Shown here: positions 1 to 8,853 of the stretch, piece by piece
How the letters are laid out: each line of letters opens with the position of its first letter
Numbering within the stretch: the stretch's first letter is position 1
Source: Shewanella sp. CG12_big_fil_rev_8_21_14_0_65_47_15
GTDB taxonomy: Bacteria > Pseudomonadota > Gammaproteobacteria > Enterobacterales > Shewanellaceae
DNA: 64,000 nt
Assembly: GCF_002783505.1 (NCBI RefSeq)
Contig: NZ_PFGL01000067.1
Span: forward strand, 1-64,000
Direction: 5' to 3'
Made by a program: the position numbers and the translations under genes
Notes under the pieces: model-generated
What the model was told of the DNA's origin: nothing
The model's input: only the letters and a program-made list of their open reading frames with translations
Databases searched by the model: none

Positions 1-1134
1 AGATCGATATGGTTTTCTAAGCGTCCCTCAAAATGGATTGAGAGCTGTGATAGCGTCAAATTCCAATTTTGGAGCACATTCCGTTTCTTCACAGTGTTGG
101 CTTGGAAGTGCCGCTGTAATTGCTTGTTTCCCCGTATAACCCTACCCACCAAAATGCCAGTTGCACTAATAACGCTATCAATAGCTGTATGTCCATCCTC
201 GCCGCATAACGTGTTCTGCTATGACGTAAACCAAAGCCATAAGTGGGACTTTTTAAATCTCTAAAGGTTTCTTCTATTTGCATCCGCTTTTGGTAAATAT
301 TGACCAGTTTTTGAGGCGACATGGCCTCCATAGTCAAGTTAGTCACCAGTGCCCAAGGTTCTTTGGCGGTCAGTTCATACGTCCATTGCGCCGTATGGTG
401 ACAGTCTGTTGTCGTACTTCGCTGACCTTTTCTGCCTTTACTTGGGCCCCTGAACAACACCACCTCACATAACAAGGGTTTCTTTACCGATAATGCCACC
501 CGCCTAACATGTTTTACGCGACGCCTGGCTTTGGGATAAAGCGCTTTTAGTGAAAATGCGGCCGATAGACACTTAATCCTCTGACACGCCCCAGCCAATA
601 CCAACCGAGCTGCTCGACTTTTCGAAACCATGGATTACGGAAGCCCACGTCAGTGACTATCAGCGGGGTAATGTTGTCAGGTAACACTTGTCTGAATTCA
701 TTCAGAAACTGATTATGGGCAGTTTGAGTGCCTTGCAGGATTAACGGAAATGTTCGCTCGTAGAGCGTGATAGATCGGCCCTTGATAGCAATAGAGGCGC
801 GTAGCGCAATCAGCTCACGACCTTCACGCATATCTGACCAATCTACCAGTATGGTCGGCATCGTATGAGTAGTCAGCAGCCACTTTGCATGCCACTGATA
901 AACCGCCAGTCTTGCATGGTGAAGATGAGGGTTGCCCAACAATCTATCCATGCGTTTTATCGAGTGTTTAGTCTGTGTGCTGGTGCCATCAATATGTCGG
1001 CCTAAATGCGTTAGGGTGAGACAATCCGCATTGATGAGGGCTTTGCAGGCGACCATGAGGGTATTAAGTCGCTTTTGATGGATTTCTGGACAATGTTGAT
1101 AGAGAGATTGATGTAAGATAGTTAACACTTGCAC
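1..1134 (-). pseudogene. IS10-type transposase, two frameshifts, truncated by window edge
   Basis: DDE transposase of the IS4 family, IS10 group. The N-terminal 195 codons (GTG start at 1134) hold the conserved blocks KRMDRLLGN, LVDWSDMREG and GWYWLGRVRG. The reading frame then breaks near 550-558, at a run of four T, and continues in the frame of 89-631, which carries KGRKGQRS and the catalytic-region block QIEETFRDLKSP. A second break lies at the run of four C at 130-133: past it the frame that gives KQLQRHFQANTV matches the IS10 C-terminus, whereas the original frame stops at 89. Beyond that the sequence diverges. Both breaks are at short homopolymers, so mutation or sequencing error is likely. 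IS4-family elements do not normally use programmed frameshifting. Almost certainly not functional as read. Confidence 0.85.
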
Positions 1135-1244
1135 CTTGAAGCCCTGTGATTGATGTTTGTTCGCACTTCCATCTGATCACACTTCAAAGTGCAAGTTCAC
1201 CCCAATCTAATGATTTATCTGAAAATCATCAGGGGATTCTTCAG
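1..1244 (-). mobile_element. IS10-type insertion sequence (IS4 family), partial
   Basis: An IS10-like element enters from the left edge of the window and is transcribed toward it. Its right end is visible: read on the minus strand from 1244, the terminus begins CTGAAGAATCCCCTGATG, close to the IS10 outside end as I remember it (CTGATGAATCCCCTAATG). A GATC lies farther inside, just before the transposase start. The other end is outside the window, so the 9-bp target duplication cannot be checked; the flank from 1245 reads CGTCGAGCC, which agrees in part with the IS10 target pattern. The transposase is broken (see pseudogene), so this copy is probably dead. Confidence 0.85.
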
Positions 1245-1516
1245 CGTCGAGCCTAATATGGACATATTCACGGCGTGTCACTGTGGAAACAGTGGCAATG
1301 CATATAATGCAATATATGGTTCAGTAATCTTGCTTTGAGGCTAAAGTAAGCTAAATCCCCCTGCTGATTCTCATTGCATCCAGATCTGAATCTTGACAGG
1401 TTCAGTCTAGGCTAATCCACCTTTTTGTCATCTGCATGTCACTTAAGCTTCATCATTCAGTCAAAGCAAGTGGCTACTCTCTAAGGCAGTCAACAGCCGC
1501 ATAGGGTGAATATCAG

Positions 1517-2590
1517 ATGACTGGAGCCAATTACCAGAGGCTTGAGCACACGCTTAGCCACACACTCAACAATCACCGCAACCTTCCCCTCAATAATCCA
1601 TCATCCACTGTTAATACCGCTTCCTTCTTAACGCCAACCATTTCCAGCTTAATCAATGCGACTAACAGCCACACCACCACAGTCAATGCCCTCTGGTTGT
1701 CGGATATTCATCTAGGTTGTAAGGATTGCAAGGCCGACTACCTGCTCAGTTTGCTTGAAACCGTGCGCTGCCAGCACTTGTATCTGGTCGGCGACATTGT
1801 GGATTTATGGGCGCTGAAACGTAAGCTGCACTGGCCCGATAGCCACAATAAAGTGCTGCAAAAGATCATCGAACTAGCACAAAACGGCACCCAAGTGACT
1901 TATCTGCCGGGTAACCACGACGAACTGTTAAAACCCTATGCAGAGCTTAGTCTGTGGAATATCAAAATTGCCCGCCAACATATTCACCAGGGCATTGGCG
2001 GTCATAAGCTCTTGATGCTCCACGGGGATCAGTTCGATGCCGATGTCTGTGTCGGCCGTTTCTACGCCATATTGGGCGACCATTTATATGACTTATTACT
2101 GTTCCTTAACCGCAATCTCCACAGCCTGCGGGAGCGCTTAGGTTATCCCTATTGGTCACTGGCAAGTTACATCAAATCTAAAGTGGGTAAGGCTCAAGCC
2201 GCTATCGGACATTATCGTCAAGCGGTGCTCAACTATGCCCAGCACTTCGATGCTGACGGCGTGATCTGCGGCCATATCCATCAGCCAGAACTCTCTACCC
2301 ACCCCAGAGCGGCGCAATACTGCACGCCCCAAAGTACACCTGAGCAGCGGCAGATCATCTACGCCAACGACGGTGACTGGGTCGAAAACTGCAGCTTAAT
2401 CACAGAAACCTTAAGCGGTGAATTACAGCTGTGCCGCTGGAACGAGCAAACCTTAAAGCTCGATATTCTCAGCAGCATAGCGTTAGTGCAACAGCCGCCT
2501 GAGACGCACAAAAACCAACAACAAAAAACGGCAGCGCAGCCAATGCCAAACCCAAATATCGGCGAAACTCGCCCCAGTGATGCCGCCTAA
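1517..2590 (+). CDS. LpxH-like calcineurin-type metallophosphoesterase
   Basis: A 357-residue binuclear metallophosphoesterase of the YbbF/LpxH-like type. All metal-binding motifs are visible: SDIH (D63, H65), GDIVD (D93), GNHD (N133, H134), LHGD (H169) and GHIHQPE (H253, H255). LpxH itself removes UMP from UDP-diacylglucosamine in lipid A synthesis, but true LpxH is about 240 residues. This protein has a roughly 55-residue Thr/Asn-rich N-terminal stretch and a Gln-rich tail, so it is more likely a paralogue with another phospho- or nucleotide-lipid substrate. The start is uncertain because the N-terminal stretch has no conserved motif. It overlaps or abuts the OlsF-like acyltransferase downstream, suggesting a two-gene operon that acts on membrane lipids. 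Substrate unknown. Confidence 0.8.
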   Translation: MTGANYQRLEHTLSHTLNNHRNLPLNNPSSTVNTASFLTPTISSLINATNSHTTTVNALWLSDIHLGCKDCKADYLLSLLETVRCQHLYLVGDIVDLWALKRKLHWPDSHNKVLQKIIELAQNGTQVTYLPGNHDELLKPYAELSLWNIKIARQHIHQGIGGHKLLMLHGDQFDADVCVGRFYAILGDHLYDLLLFLNRNLHSLRERLGYPYWSLASYIKSKVGKAQAAIGHYRQAVLNYAQHFDADGVICGHIHQPELSTHPRAAQYCTPQSTPEQRQIIYANDGDWVENCSLITETLSGELQLCRWNEQTLKLDILSSIALVQQPPETHKNQQQKTAAQPMPNPNIGETRPSDAA

Positions 2591-4490
2591 TACTATGAAT
2601 CAAAAAGATAAAAATATGAATAAATTAGATAGCGCTATAGCACACAATGAGCAGACGCTAAGCAGCCATAACGATAAACTCCATACCACGCAGCCACCTG
2701 TGCTTAAGGCTAAGAGCATGATTTTTACCGTTGATAATATGGTTGAACAAAATCTGCCGTCGATCAACGACAAACCTTGGCTCGCTAAACCCGCCAAGGC
2801 CATGCTGCGTTACCTGCTCAATGAAAAACAATGCAATGATATCGCCAATCAATATGCCTATTTACAGGGCGTGGACTTTGTCGAGCAAGTGCTGGCGAGT
2901 TTCGACTTTAGCTTTACCGTGCCCGCCAACGAGATTGAAAACATTCCCTGCGAAGGCCGAGTGGTGATCTTCGCCAACCATCCCATAGGTTCGCTCGATG
3001 GTTTAGCGCTGATTAAACTTATCAGCGAAATTCGCCCCGATATTAAAGTCGTCGCCAATGAACTCTTGATGGCGCTGGAACCGCTGCACTCAATCCTACT
3101 GCCGGTGCGCAATATGACGGGCGGCACACCGAAACAGCATTTAGAAAAAATCCACCAGCACCTGCGTAACGAAGGCGCTGTGCTGATTTTCCCGTCGGGC
3201 GAAGTTTCGCGCCTTCGCCCTAACGGCGTACGTGATACCCAATGGCACTCTGGCTTTTTAAAGATGGCGATTTCCTGTAATGCGCCCTTACTGCCGATAT
3301 TTTTAGATGCCAAAAACTCCGCCACCTTCTACGGCGCATCTATGATTTACAAGCCACTTGCCACCCTGTTGCTGGTGAAAGAAATGTTCAAGCAGGCCAA
3401 ACGCAATATGCCGATCCGTATCGGCGAGCTTATTCCCAATGAAGCCGTGCGCTCGATGGACTTTCCCCTCAAGACCAAGATAAAACTGCTTAAAAATCAC
3501 TTGTATCGTATCGGCAAAGATAAAGACCCACTGTTTATCACCCAAAACGCTATCGCCCACCCTGAATCGCGCCGTGAACTGCAAGCGGCGCTGCAGCAAT
3601 GCGAACTACTCGGGGAGACGCAAGATAACAAGTTGATTTACCTGTACCAGCACCACGACAGCAATCCCATCATGCGGGAAATTGGTCGCCTGCGGGAAAT
3701 CGCCTTTCGCGCCGTGGGAGAGGGTTCGGGCAAACGCCGCGATATCGACAAATACGATTCCTACTACCAGCACTTAGTGCTGTGGGATAAAGAGCAGTTT
3801 GAAATTGTCGGCGCCTACCGTTTTGCCAGTGGCGACCAAGTGTTAGAAAAATACGGCGATAACGCCCTCTACAGCCAATCCCTGTTTCAATACGCCGACA
3901 GCTTTATGCCCTTCGTGAAACAAGGCTTAGAGCTTGGCCGCAGTTTTGTGCAGCCTAAATATTGGGGCAAACGCAGCTTAGATTATCTGTGGTTTGGCAT
4001 AGGCGCTTATCTCGCCAAACACCCTGAATACCGCTACCTATTTGGCCCAGTGTCTATCAGCAATCAACTGCCCGGCAGCGCCAGAGAAATGCTTGTGCAC
4101 TTCTATGCGCGGGAATTTGCCCCTGCGCAGCAGATGGCGGTATCTATGTCGCCCTTTGGTTTATCCAAATCCCAAAAAGCCAAGTTAGATGATTTATATT
4201 TCTGCGAGGATTATCAGAGCAACTTCAAGCAACTCAAACAAGTGCTCGCCAGCATGGGCGCCGCAGTGCCAACCCTCTACAAACAATATGGCGAGCTGTG
4301 TAAGGCTGATGGGGTTAAGTTCCTCGCCTTTGGTATCGACGCCGACTTTGGCGATTGTATCGATGGTTTAGTCTTGGTCGATACCCATAAATTGAAAGGG
4401 AAAAAGTACCAACGCTATATTGGCATACATTTACCGGAGGCCGAACGCAGACCGATAGCCCTCGAAGATGAATATAACGAAGCGGATTAA
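2577..4490 (+). CDS. Two-domain acyltransferase, probable ornithine-lipid synthase OlsF-like
   Basis: A 637-residue fusion. Residues about 100-310 form a PlsC-type O-acyltransferase domain with the ANHPIGSLDG block (H135, D141) and FPSGEVSR (205-212). Residues about 365-560 form an OlsB-type GNAT N-acyltransferase domain, seen in REIAFRAVGEGSG, VGAYRFA and ELGRSFV. This order is that of OlsF, which N-acylates ornithine (C-terminal domain) and then O-acylates the lyso-lipid (N-terminal domain) to make the phosphate-free ornithine lipid. That assignment comes from family knowledge; other amino-acyl lipids are possible. The first ATG overlaps the metallophosphoesterase by 14 nt. In-frame ATGs at 2595 and 2616 are alternatives, none with a clear ribosome site. 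Co-translation with the upstream gene is likely. Confidence 0.75.
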   Translation: MMPPNTMNQKDKNMNKLDSAIAHNEQTLSSHNDKLHTTQPPVLKAKSMIFTVDNMVEQNLPSINDKPWLAKPAKAMLRYLLNEKQCNDIANQYAYLQGVDFVEQVLASFDFSFTVPANEIENIPCEGRVVIFANHPIGSLDGLALIKLISEIRPDIKVVANELLMALEPLHSILLPVRNMTGGTPKQHLEKIHQHLRNEGAVLIFPSGEVSRLRPNGVRDTQWHSGFLKMAISCNAPLLPIFLDAKNSATFYGASMIYKPLATLLLVKEMFKQAKRNMPIRIGELIPNEAVRSMDFPLKTKIKLLKNHLYRIGKDKDPLFITQNAIAHPESRRELQAALQQCELLGETQDNKLIYLYQHHDSNPIMREIGRLREIAFRAVGEGSGKRRDIDKYDSYYQHLVLWDKEQFEIVGAYRFASGDQVLEKYGDNALYSQSLFQYADSFMPFVKQGLELGRSFVQPKYWGKRSLDYLWFGIGAYLAKHPEYRYLFGPVSISNQLPGSAREMLVHFYAREFAPAQQMAVSMSPFGLSKSQKAKLDDLYFCEDYQSNFKQLKQVLASMGAAVPTLYKQYGELCKADGVKFLAFGIDADFGDCIDGLVLVDTHKLKGKKYQRYIGIHLPEAERRPIALEDEYNEAD

Positions 4491-4631
4491 CCAAAAACCC
4501 TTAGGCTCGATCTTAAACCTGTTTAGGTTAATACTTTAGGAGAATGGGTTGGCTAATTAAACACCACTCTGTTATAAGTATCTGTAATGCGGTACATTAA
4601 CAGAACATGTTTCAATAACAGGGAGAGTATC

Positions 4632-5063
4632 ATGACGATCATTATCGCCGATATTATGAGTACCCGGGTCGTCACAGTCGAAATGGACGATCGCCTCTCT
4701 GTCGCTAAGGAAATTTTCGAACAGGCTAACTTTCATCACTTACTTGTCGTGGATGAGAACAAGCTTGAAGGTGTGTTATCGGAGCGAGATTTACTGCGTG
4801 CCATCAGCCCTAACCTCGGCAGCAGTGCTGAAACGGTAAAAGATCTTGAAACCCTGCAAAAACGTGTGCATCAAGTGATGACGCGTAATCCTGTCACCAT
4901 CGCATCTCACATTAATTTAGATACGGCGGCCCGCATTTTGCTCGAGCATAATATCGGTTGTTTACCCGTTTTAGAGCAGGGGGACTTAGTCGGAATCGTG
5001 ACTTGGAAGGATCTACTGCGCGCCTACTGCGAACACCGTGCGACAGAAGACAGCGAGTGCTAA
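4632..5063 (+). CDS. CBS-pair domain protein
   Basis: A 143-residue protein made almost wholly of two CBS motifs (about residues 7-60 and 77-138). It begins MTIIIADIMSTRVVTVEMDD and has the typical DIM-S and QVMTRNPVTI strands. Stand-alone CBS pairs bind adenosine nucleotides or SAM and act as energy or ligand sensors; the partner is not evident here. I chose ATG 4632 because GGGAGAG lies just before it. An upstream in-frame ATG at 4587 has no such site and would add an unconserved 15 residues. It is followed directly by its own terminator, so it is probably a single-gene unit. Confidence 0.85.
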   Translation: MTIIIADIMSTRVVTVEMDDRLSVAKEIFEQANFHHLLVVDENKLEGVLSERDLLRAISPNLGSSAETVKDLETLQKRVHQVMTRNPVTIASHINLDTAARILLEHNIGCLPVLEQGDLVGIVTWKDLLRAYCEHRATEDSEC

Positions 5064-5083
5064 TCTTAGATTGCACTCGCTTT
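5052..5083 (+). terminator. Intrinsic terminator of CBS gene
   Basis: AGCGAGTGC (5052-5060) pairs perfectly with GCACTCGCT (5073-5081), and a short T-run follows. The left arm lies inside the last codons of the CBS-pair gene, so the stop codon falls in the loop. Confidence 0.65.
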
Positions 5084-5102
5084 CATACCAATAGGGTTGG
5101 AA

Positions 5103-6455
5103 TTAGATCGCCCACCCACCCATATAAAACACCACTAAACCTAAGGTAATGGCGAGCACGCCTAACTTGAGTTTGCGCCACTCGCCGCTACAAATACGGC
5201 CGACCACCAGAGTCACGAAGCCGAGCATAATACCAGTAACGATATTACAGCTTAAGATGATAAACACGGCGCAGGTTAAGCCCGCCATGGCATCGACTTT
5301 ATCGTTAAAATCGAGTTTTGCCACATTGCTTAGCATCAATAAACCGACATACATTAATGCTGGTGCAGTGGCATAGGCTGGCACTAAATAGCTTAGCGGT
5401 GCTAAAAACACCATCAATAAAAACAGTACGCCAACGATCGTGGCCGTTAACCCTGTCTTACCGCCCGCCGCAGTGCCCGCCGCCGACTCGATATACACAG
5501 CCGCGGGTGCGCCGCCGACTAAACCCGCCACCATGCTGCTGACGGAGTCTGAGGTTAACGCTTTGCCACCGCCGACAATATTGTCATCTTTATCGAGCAA
5601 ATTAGCTTGGCCAGCCACAGCACGGATTGTGCCGGTCGCATCGAATATCGCCGTCATCACTAACGCTAATACGATAGGCAATACCACAGGATTAAAGGCG
5701 CCCATAATATCGAGCTGACCAATCAGTGAATGCTCTGAGGTAAAATCAGGGAAGGCGAACAAGCCTTGGTATTTCACACTCGGATCGAATACTAAACCAA
5801 ATACCGATAGCGCGATAATCACTAGTAAAATCCCACCAGGAACACCACGGCGCTCTAAACCGATTGTCGCCGCTAAACCTATGACAGTCGCGATAACGGG
5901 TAAGCTGTTAATGTCACCCAGTTTCACTGGCAAGCCTGCGTTATTAGCCACAATCAATTGCACGCTGTTAGTGGCAATCAAGAGTAAAAACAAACCGATA
6001 CCTATGCCAGTACCGTGGGCAATGCCCCGGGGTAAATTAGCCAGCACCCACTGACGAATTCCCGTCACACTCACAAGTGTAAACGTCACACCCATCAGGA
6101 AAATCGCACCTAGGGTGACCGGAATCGACATCCCTTGACCTAGCACTAAGCTAAAGGCCGTAAAGGCGGTGAGCGAAATCGCGCAGCCAATCGCCATAGG
6201 TAAGTTTGCCCATAACCCCATAAGCAAAGAACCAAAAGCGGCAATTAAACAGGTGGCGATAAACACGGCAGCGGGGTCAAATCCCGCCTGGCCTAACATG
6301 TTAGGCACTACAATCACCGAGTAAACCATAGCGAGGAAAGTGGTTAATCCCGCAATCACTTCTTGGCGAACCGTGCTGCCACGTTGCTTTATTGAAAAAT
6401 ACTGGTCCAGAAAAGAACCTGAGGGTACGGCAGTTGAACTCAATTGCTCAGACAT
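5103..6455 (-). CDS. ghxQ: Guanine/hypoxanthine permease, AzgA-like NCS2 family
   Basis: A 450-residue polytopic inner-membrane purine:proton symporter. Long stretches agree with E. coli GhxQ/GhxP (YgfQ/YjcD) as I remember them: RGSTVRQEV near the start, ANLPMAIGCAISLTAF, DATGTIRAVAGQANLL, YIESAAGTAAGGKTGLTA and the C-terminal YMGGWAI. This groups it with the guanine/hypoxanthine branch and not with the adenine branch (AdeP/AdeQ). About 12-14 membrane helices are apparent. It reads convergently to the CBS gene. Its leader is long (see the region upstream of 6455) and can form hairpins, so RNA-level or purine-responsive control is possible. GhxP and GhxQ cannot be told apart by eye; the symbol is the closer match. 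Confidence 0.88.
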   Translation of the reverse strand: MSEQLSSTAVPSGSFLDQYFSIKQRGSTVRQEVIAGLTTFLAMVYSVIVVPNMLGQAGFDPAAVFIATCLIAAFGSLLMGLWANLPMAIGCAISLTAFTAFSLVLGQGMSIPVTLGAIFLMGVTFTLVSVTGIRQWVLANLPRGIAHGTGIGIGLFLLLIATNSVQLIVANNAGLPVKLGDINSLPVIATVIGLAATIGLERRGVPGGILLVIIALSVFGLVFDPSVKYQGLFAFPDFTSEHSLIGQLDIMGAFNPVVLPIVLALVMTAIFDATGTIRAVAGQANLLDKDDNIVGGGKALTSDSVSSMVAGLVGGAPAAVYIESAAGTAAGGKTGLTATIVGVLFLLMVFLAPLSYLVPAYATAPALMYVGLLMLSNVAKLDFNDKVDAMAGLTCAVFIILSCNIVTGIMLGFVTLVVGRICSGEWRKLKLGVLAITLGLVVFYMGGWAI

Positions 6456-6908
6456 AGTGTTGTTATACCTTGTGATCTCTTAAAATAGGGTCGATACCAT
6501 CCGCATTAAGCAGGATTGGCGACGCTGGCTGCGGCAGATTAGAGCCCCAAATCCACCGGATTTAGGTGAGAGATCCACATCATTTTCCTACTATGGGAAA
6601 AATCCATGATCTGCAAGCAATGATGCTTCGTTAGAGTCAACCATAGTTAACCCTGTAGACACAGCCGTTGTTGGCCGCGGATGATACTGTAAACCACGCC
6701 AGATAGCTAAGACATCACCAACACTTTGATAAATAATTAGCCAAAAAACGCGAAATCAGTTGTTTAAAAAACGACCTTAAGATTGTTCGACGGCACGCAG
6801 TATCACACAATAATTTGCAGAGCTTTTACAGACTTATGAATATGACTTATGCTTACCACTACGAATGAGGGCTCATGTTGGTAGACTATGAAAGAAAAAG
6901 GATCGGTT
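6456..6908 (-). other. Non-coding leader region of the purine permease, with candidate RNA structure
   Basis: I see no gene in this stretch. On the minus strand, about 80-160 nt upstream of the permease start, three inverted repeats nest together. GCAGAT (6614-6609) pairs with ATCTGC (6539-6534). Inside lie ATTTTTCC/GGAAAAT (6603-6582) and a near-perfect CCTAAATCC/GGATTTGG hairpin with a 3-nt loop (6566-6547). A closed outer stem with two inner hairpins is the outline of a three-way junction. The conserved core of the known guanine/adenine riboswitches is absent, so I do not call it one. The right part (about 6740-6908) must hold the promoter of the PilZ gene. Confidence 0.4.
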
Positions 6909-7280
6909 ATGGACGAGAGACGCAAGTTTTCGCGGATTTTATTCGCTGCTAGCGCATCTTTGCAACAAGGTAACGAGCAGTGGCAAACTACCATCCTCGA
7001 CCTCAGCCTTAATGGCGCATTAGTTGAAGAACCTGAGCATTTCACCAGCACAGATCAACCTATTACCCTGAGCTTCATCCTCCCAGGATCCGATATCGAG
7101 CTAAAAATGGAAACTGAGTTAGTCCACCATAGGAATGGCCAATTAGGTCTCAAATGCAGCTTTATTGATGTCGATAGCATTAGCCACCTAAAGCGCATGG
7201 TTGAACTCAACTTAGGCGATACCTCCTTGTTAAACCGCGAATTAGCGCTCTTTATTGAAAAACACAACAGCGCCGATTAA
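6909..7280 (+). CDS. Small PilZ-domain c-di-GMP-binding protein
   Basis: A 123-residue single-domain PilZ protein. The c-di-GMP-binding signature is complete: an arginine cluster RRKFSR at the N-terminus (RxxxR) and DLSLNG (DxSxxG) about 30 residues later. Such free-standing PilZ proteins relay c-di-GMP levels to a partner, often in motility, pili or exopolysaccharide control; the partner is unknown here. ATG 6909 was chosen because AAGGAT precedes it at good spacing. The in-frame ATG 6888 would add seven residues and lacks a clear ribosome site. It shares a bidirectional terminator with the convergent radA gene. Confidence 0.88.
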   Translation: MDERRKFSRILFAASASLQQGNEQWQTTILDLSLNGALVEEPEHFTSTDQPITLSFILPGSDIELKMETELVHHRNGQLGLKCSFIDVDSISHLKRMVELNLGDTSLLNRELALFIEKHNSAD

Positions 7281-7304
7281 CTCCTAAGGTTCATCCTATA
7301 ACTA

Positions 7305-7330
7305 AAACCGCGCCCTTGAGGGTGCGGTTT
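7305..7330. terminator. Bidirectional terminator between PilZ gene and radA
   Basis: AAACCGCGCCC (7305-7315) pairs with GGGTGCGGTTT (7320-7330), with one G-T pair and a 4-nt loop. A/T runs on both sides make it usable for both convergent genes. Confidence 0.8.
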
Positions 7331-7336
7331 GCTTTG

Positions 7337-8701
7337 CTAAATAGCCTCAAGGGCTTCGGATAATTTTGATACGCCAATGACTTCCATGCCCAATGGTGGC
7401 TTTTTCGGTACGTTCGCTTTAGGTACGATTGCCCGTTTAAAACCATGTTTAGCGGCTTCAACTAATCGTTCTTGACCATTAGGGACAGGGCGAATTTCAC
7501 CGGATAAACCGACTTCACCAAAGGCGACTAAATCGCTGGGTAGAATATCGCCACGAAAACTCGACACCATCGCCAACAATAGCGTTAAGTCAGCGCTGGT
7601 TTCTGTCACTTTCACGCCGCCTACCACGTTCACAAACACATCTTGATCCGACATCTGTAAGCCACCGTGACGGTGCATCACCGCAAGCAACATGGCTAAA
7701 CGATTAGCATCCATACCCACAGCAACACGCCGGGGATTAGACATGGCCGAGTTATCCACCAGCACTTGCAATTCAACCAGTAATGGCCGCGTACCTTCCC
7801 ACACCACCATCACTAGGGAACCTGAAGATTCTTCCTCGCCACGGGAGAGGAAAATTGCCGAAGGATTGGCGACTTCTTTTAAGCCACGCTCTGTCATGGC
7901 AAATACGCCTAGCTCATTGATCGCACCGAAACGGTTTTTGTGGGAACGTAAGGTGCGGTAACGGCTATCGCTATCGCCCTCGAACATCACTGAGCAGTCG
8001 ATGCAATGCTCCAGCACCTTAGGTCCGGCTAGGCTACCATCCTTAGTCACATGGCCGACCATAATCACCGCAATCCCATTTTCCTTCGCAAACCGCGTTA
8101 AATAAGAGGCGGATTCACGCACCTGCGACACACTACCGGGGCTCGATGCCACATCGCTCATATGCATCACTTGAATCGAATCGATCACTATGACCTTAGG
8201 CAATTCTTTAAGGGCCACTTCGCAAATCTGCTCGACACTGGTTTCCGATAACATGCGTAATTTGTTGGTCGGCAAACCTAAGCGGTGGGCGCGCATGGCC
8301 ACCTGCTGCAATGACTCTTCACCCGTGACATAGAGTGCAGGCATGTGCTCCGCCAGATAACATAGGGTTTGCAATAATAAGGTGCTCTTACCCGCACCGG
8401 GATGACCGCCGATCAGGATCGCCGACCCCGGCACAATACCGCCACCGAGCACACGGTCAAGCTCTCCGAAATGGCTCAATATGCGTGGCAGAGCATTGAG
8501 ATCAATTTGATCTAAGGTCTTCACTTCATTGCTGCTGACACCGGCATAACCGACAAACTTTGTACCGCGCCCAGGAGAAGCCGCCCCGAGCCTTACCTCA
8601 GTGATGGTATTCCATTCCTGACAAGCACTACATTGGCCTTGCCAACGGGGAAAGTCTTGCCCACACTCATTACATACGTACGCGGTTTTATTCTTTGCCA
8701 T
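7337..8701 (-). CDS. radA: DNA repair protein RadA (Sms)
   Basis: A 454-residue RecA-like ATPase that promotes branch migration and recombination-intermediate processing during repair. Domains in order: a C4 zinc finger (C10, C13, C24, C27), a RecA core with Walker A GHPGAGKST (99-107) and Walker B-like VIVIDSIQVM, the RadA-specific KNRFG motif (255-259), and a C-terminal Lon-protease-like domain. Length and all motifs match the family. Here it stands alone on the minus strand, divergent from the double-PilZ gene, with 152 bp between the two starts. Confidence 0.97.
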   Translation of the reverse strand: MAKNKTAYVCNECGQDFPRWQGQCSACQEWNTITEVRLGAASPGRGTKFVGYAGVSSNEVKTLDQIDLNALPRILSHFGELDRVLGGGIVPGSAILIGGHPGAGKSTLLLQTLCYLAEHMPALYVTGEESLQQVAMRAHRLGLPTNKLRMLSETSVEQICEVALKELPKVIVIDSIQVMHMSDVASSPGSVSQVRESASYLTRFAKENGIAVIMVGHVTKDGSLAGPKVLEHCIDCSVMFEGDSDSRYRTLRSHKNRFGAINELGVFAMTERGLKEVANPSAIFLSRGEEESSGSLVMVVWEGTRPLLVELQVLVDNSAMSNPRRVAVGMDANRLAMLLAVMHRHGGLQMSDQDVFVNVVGGVKVTETSADLTLLLAMVSSFRGDILPSDLVAFGEVGLSGEIRPVPNGQERLVEAAKHGFKRAIVPKANVPKKPPLGMEVIGVSKLSEALEAI

Positions 8702-8853
8702 AACTCATTAAAATCTGTATAAAATCAATTTAAGTAACTGTGAATACTGCCGACATAAGACTAACAGCACAACATAGACCCAAACAACCTGAAGATGCAG
8801 AATTCGTCTATTCAGGTAGCTTGGGTATTAATAAGCATTAAAAAGAACCCTAC

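Noticed and set aside
89..1134. Programmed ribosomal frameshift in the transposase
   Set aside because: IS4/IS10 elements make transposase from one frame; two separate breaks at homopolymers point to decay or error.
1517..2590. Naming the metallophosphoesterase lpxH
   Set aside because: The motifs fit the superfamily, but the length and the N- and C-terminal extensions do not fit true LpxH.
6456..6700. Classical guanine/adenine riboswitch
   Set aside because: The conserved joining-region bases (TTTCTACC-like) and loop pairs are absent; only a general stem layout remains.
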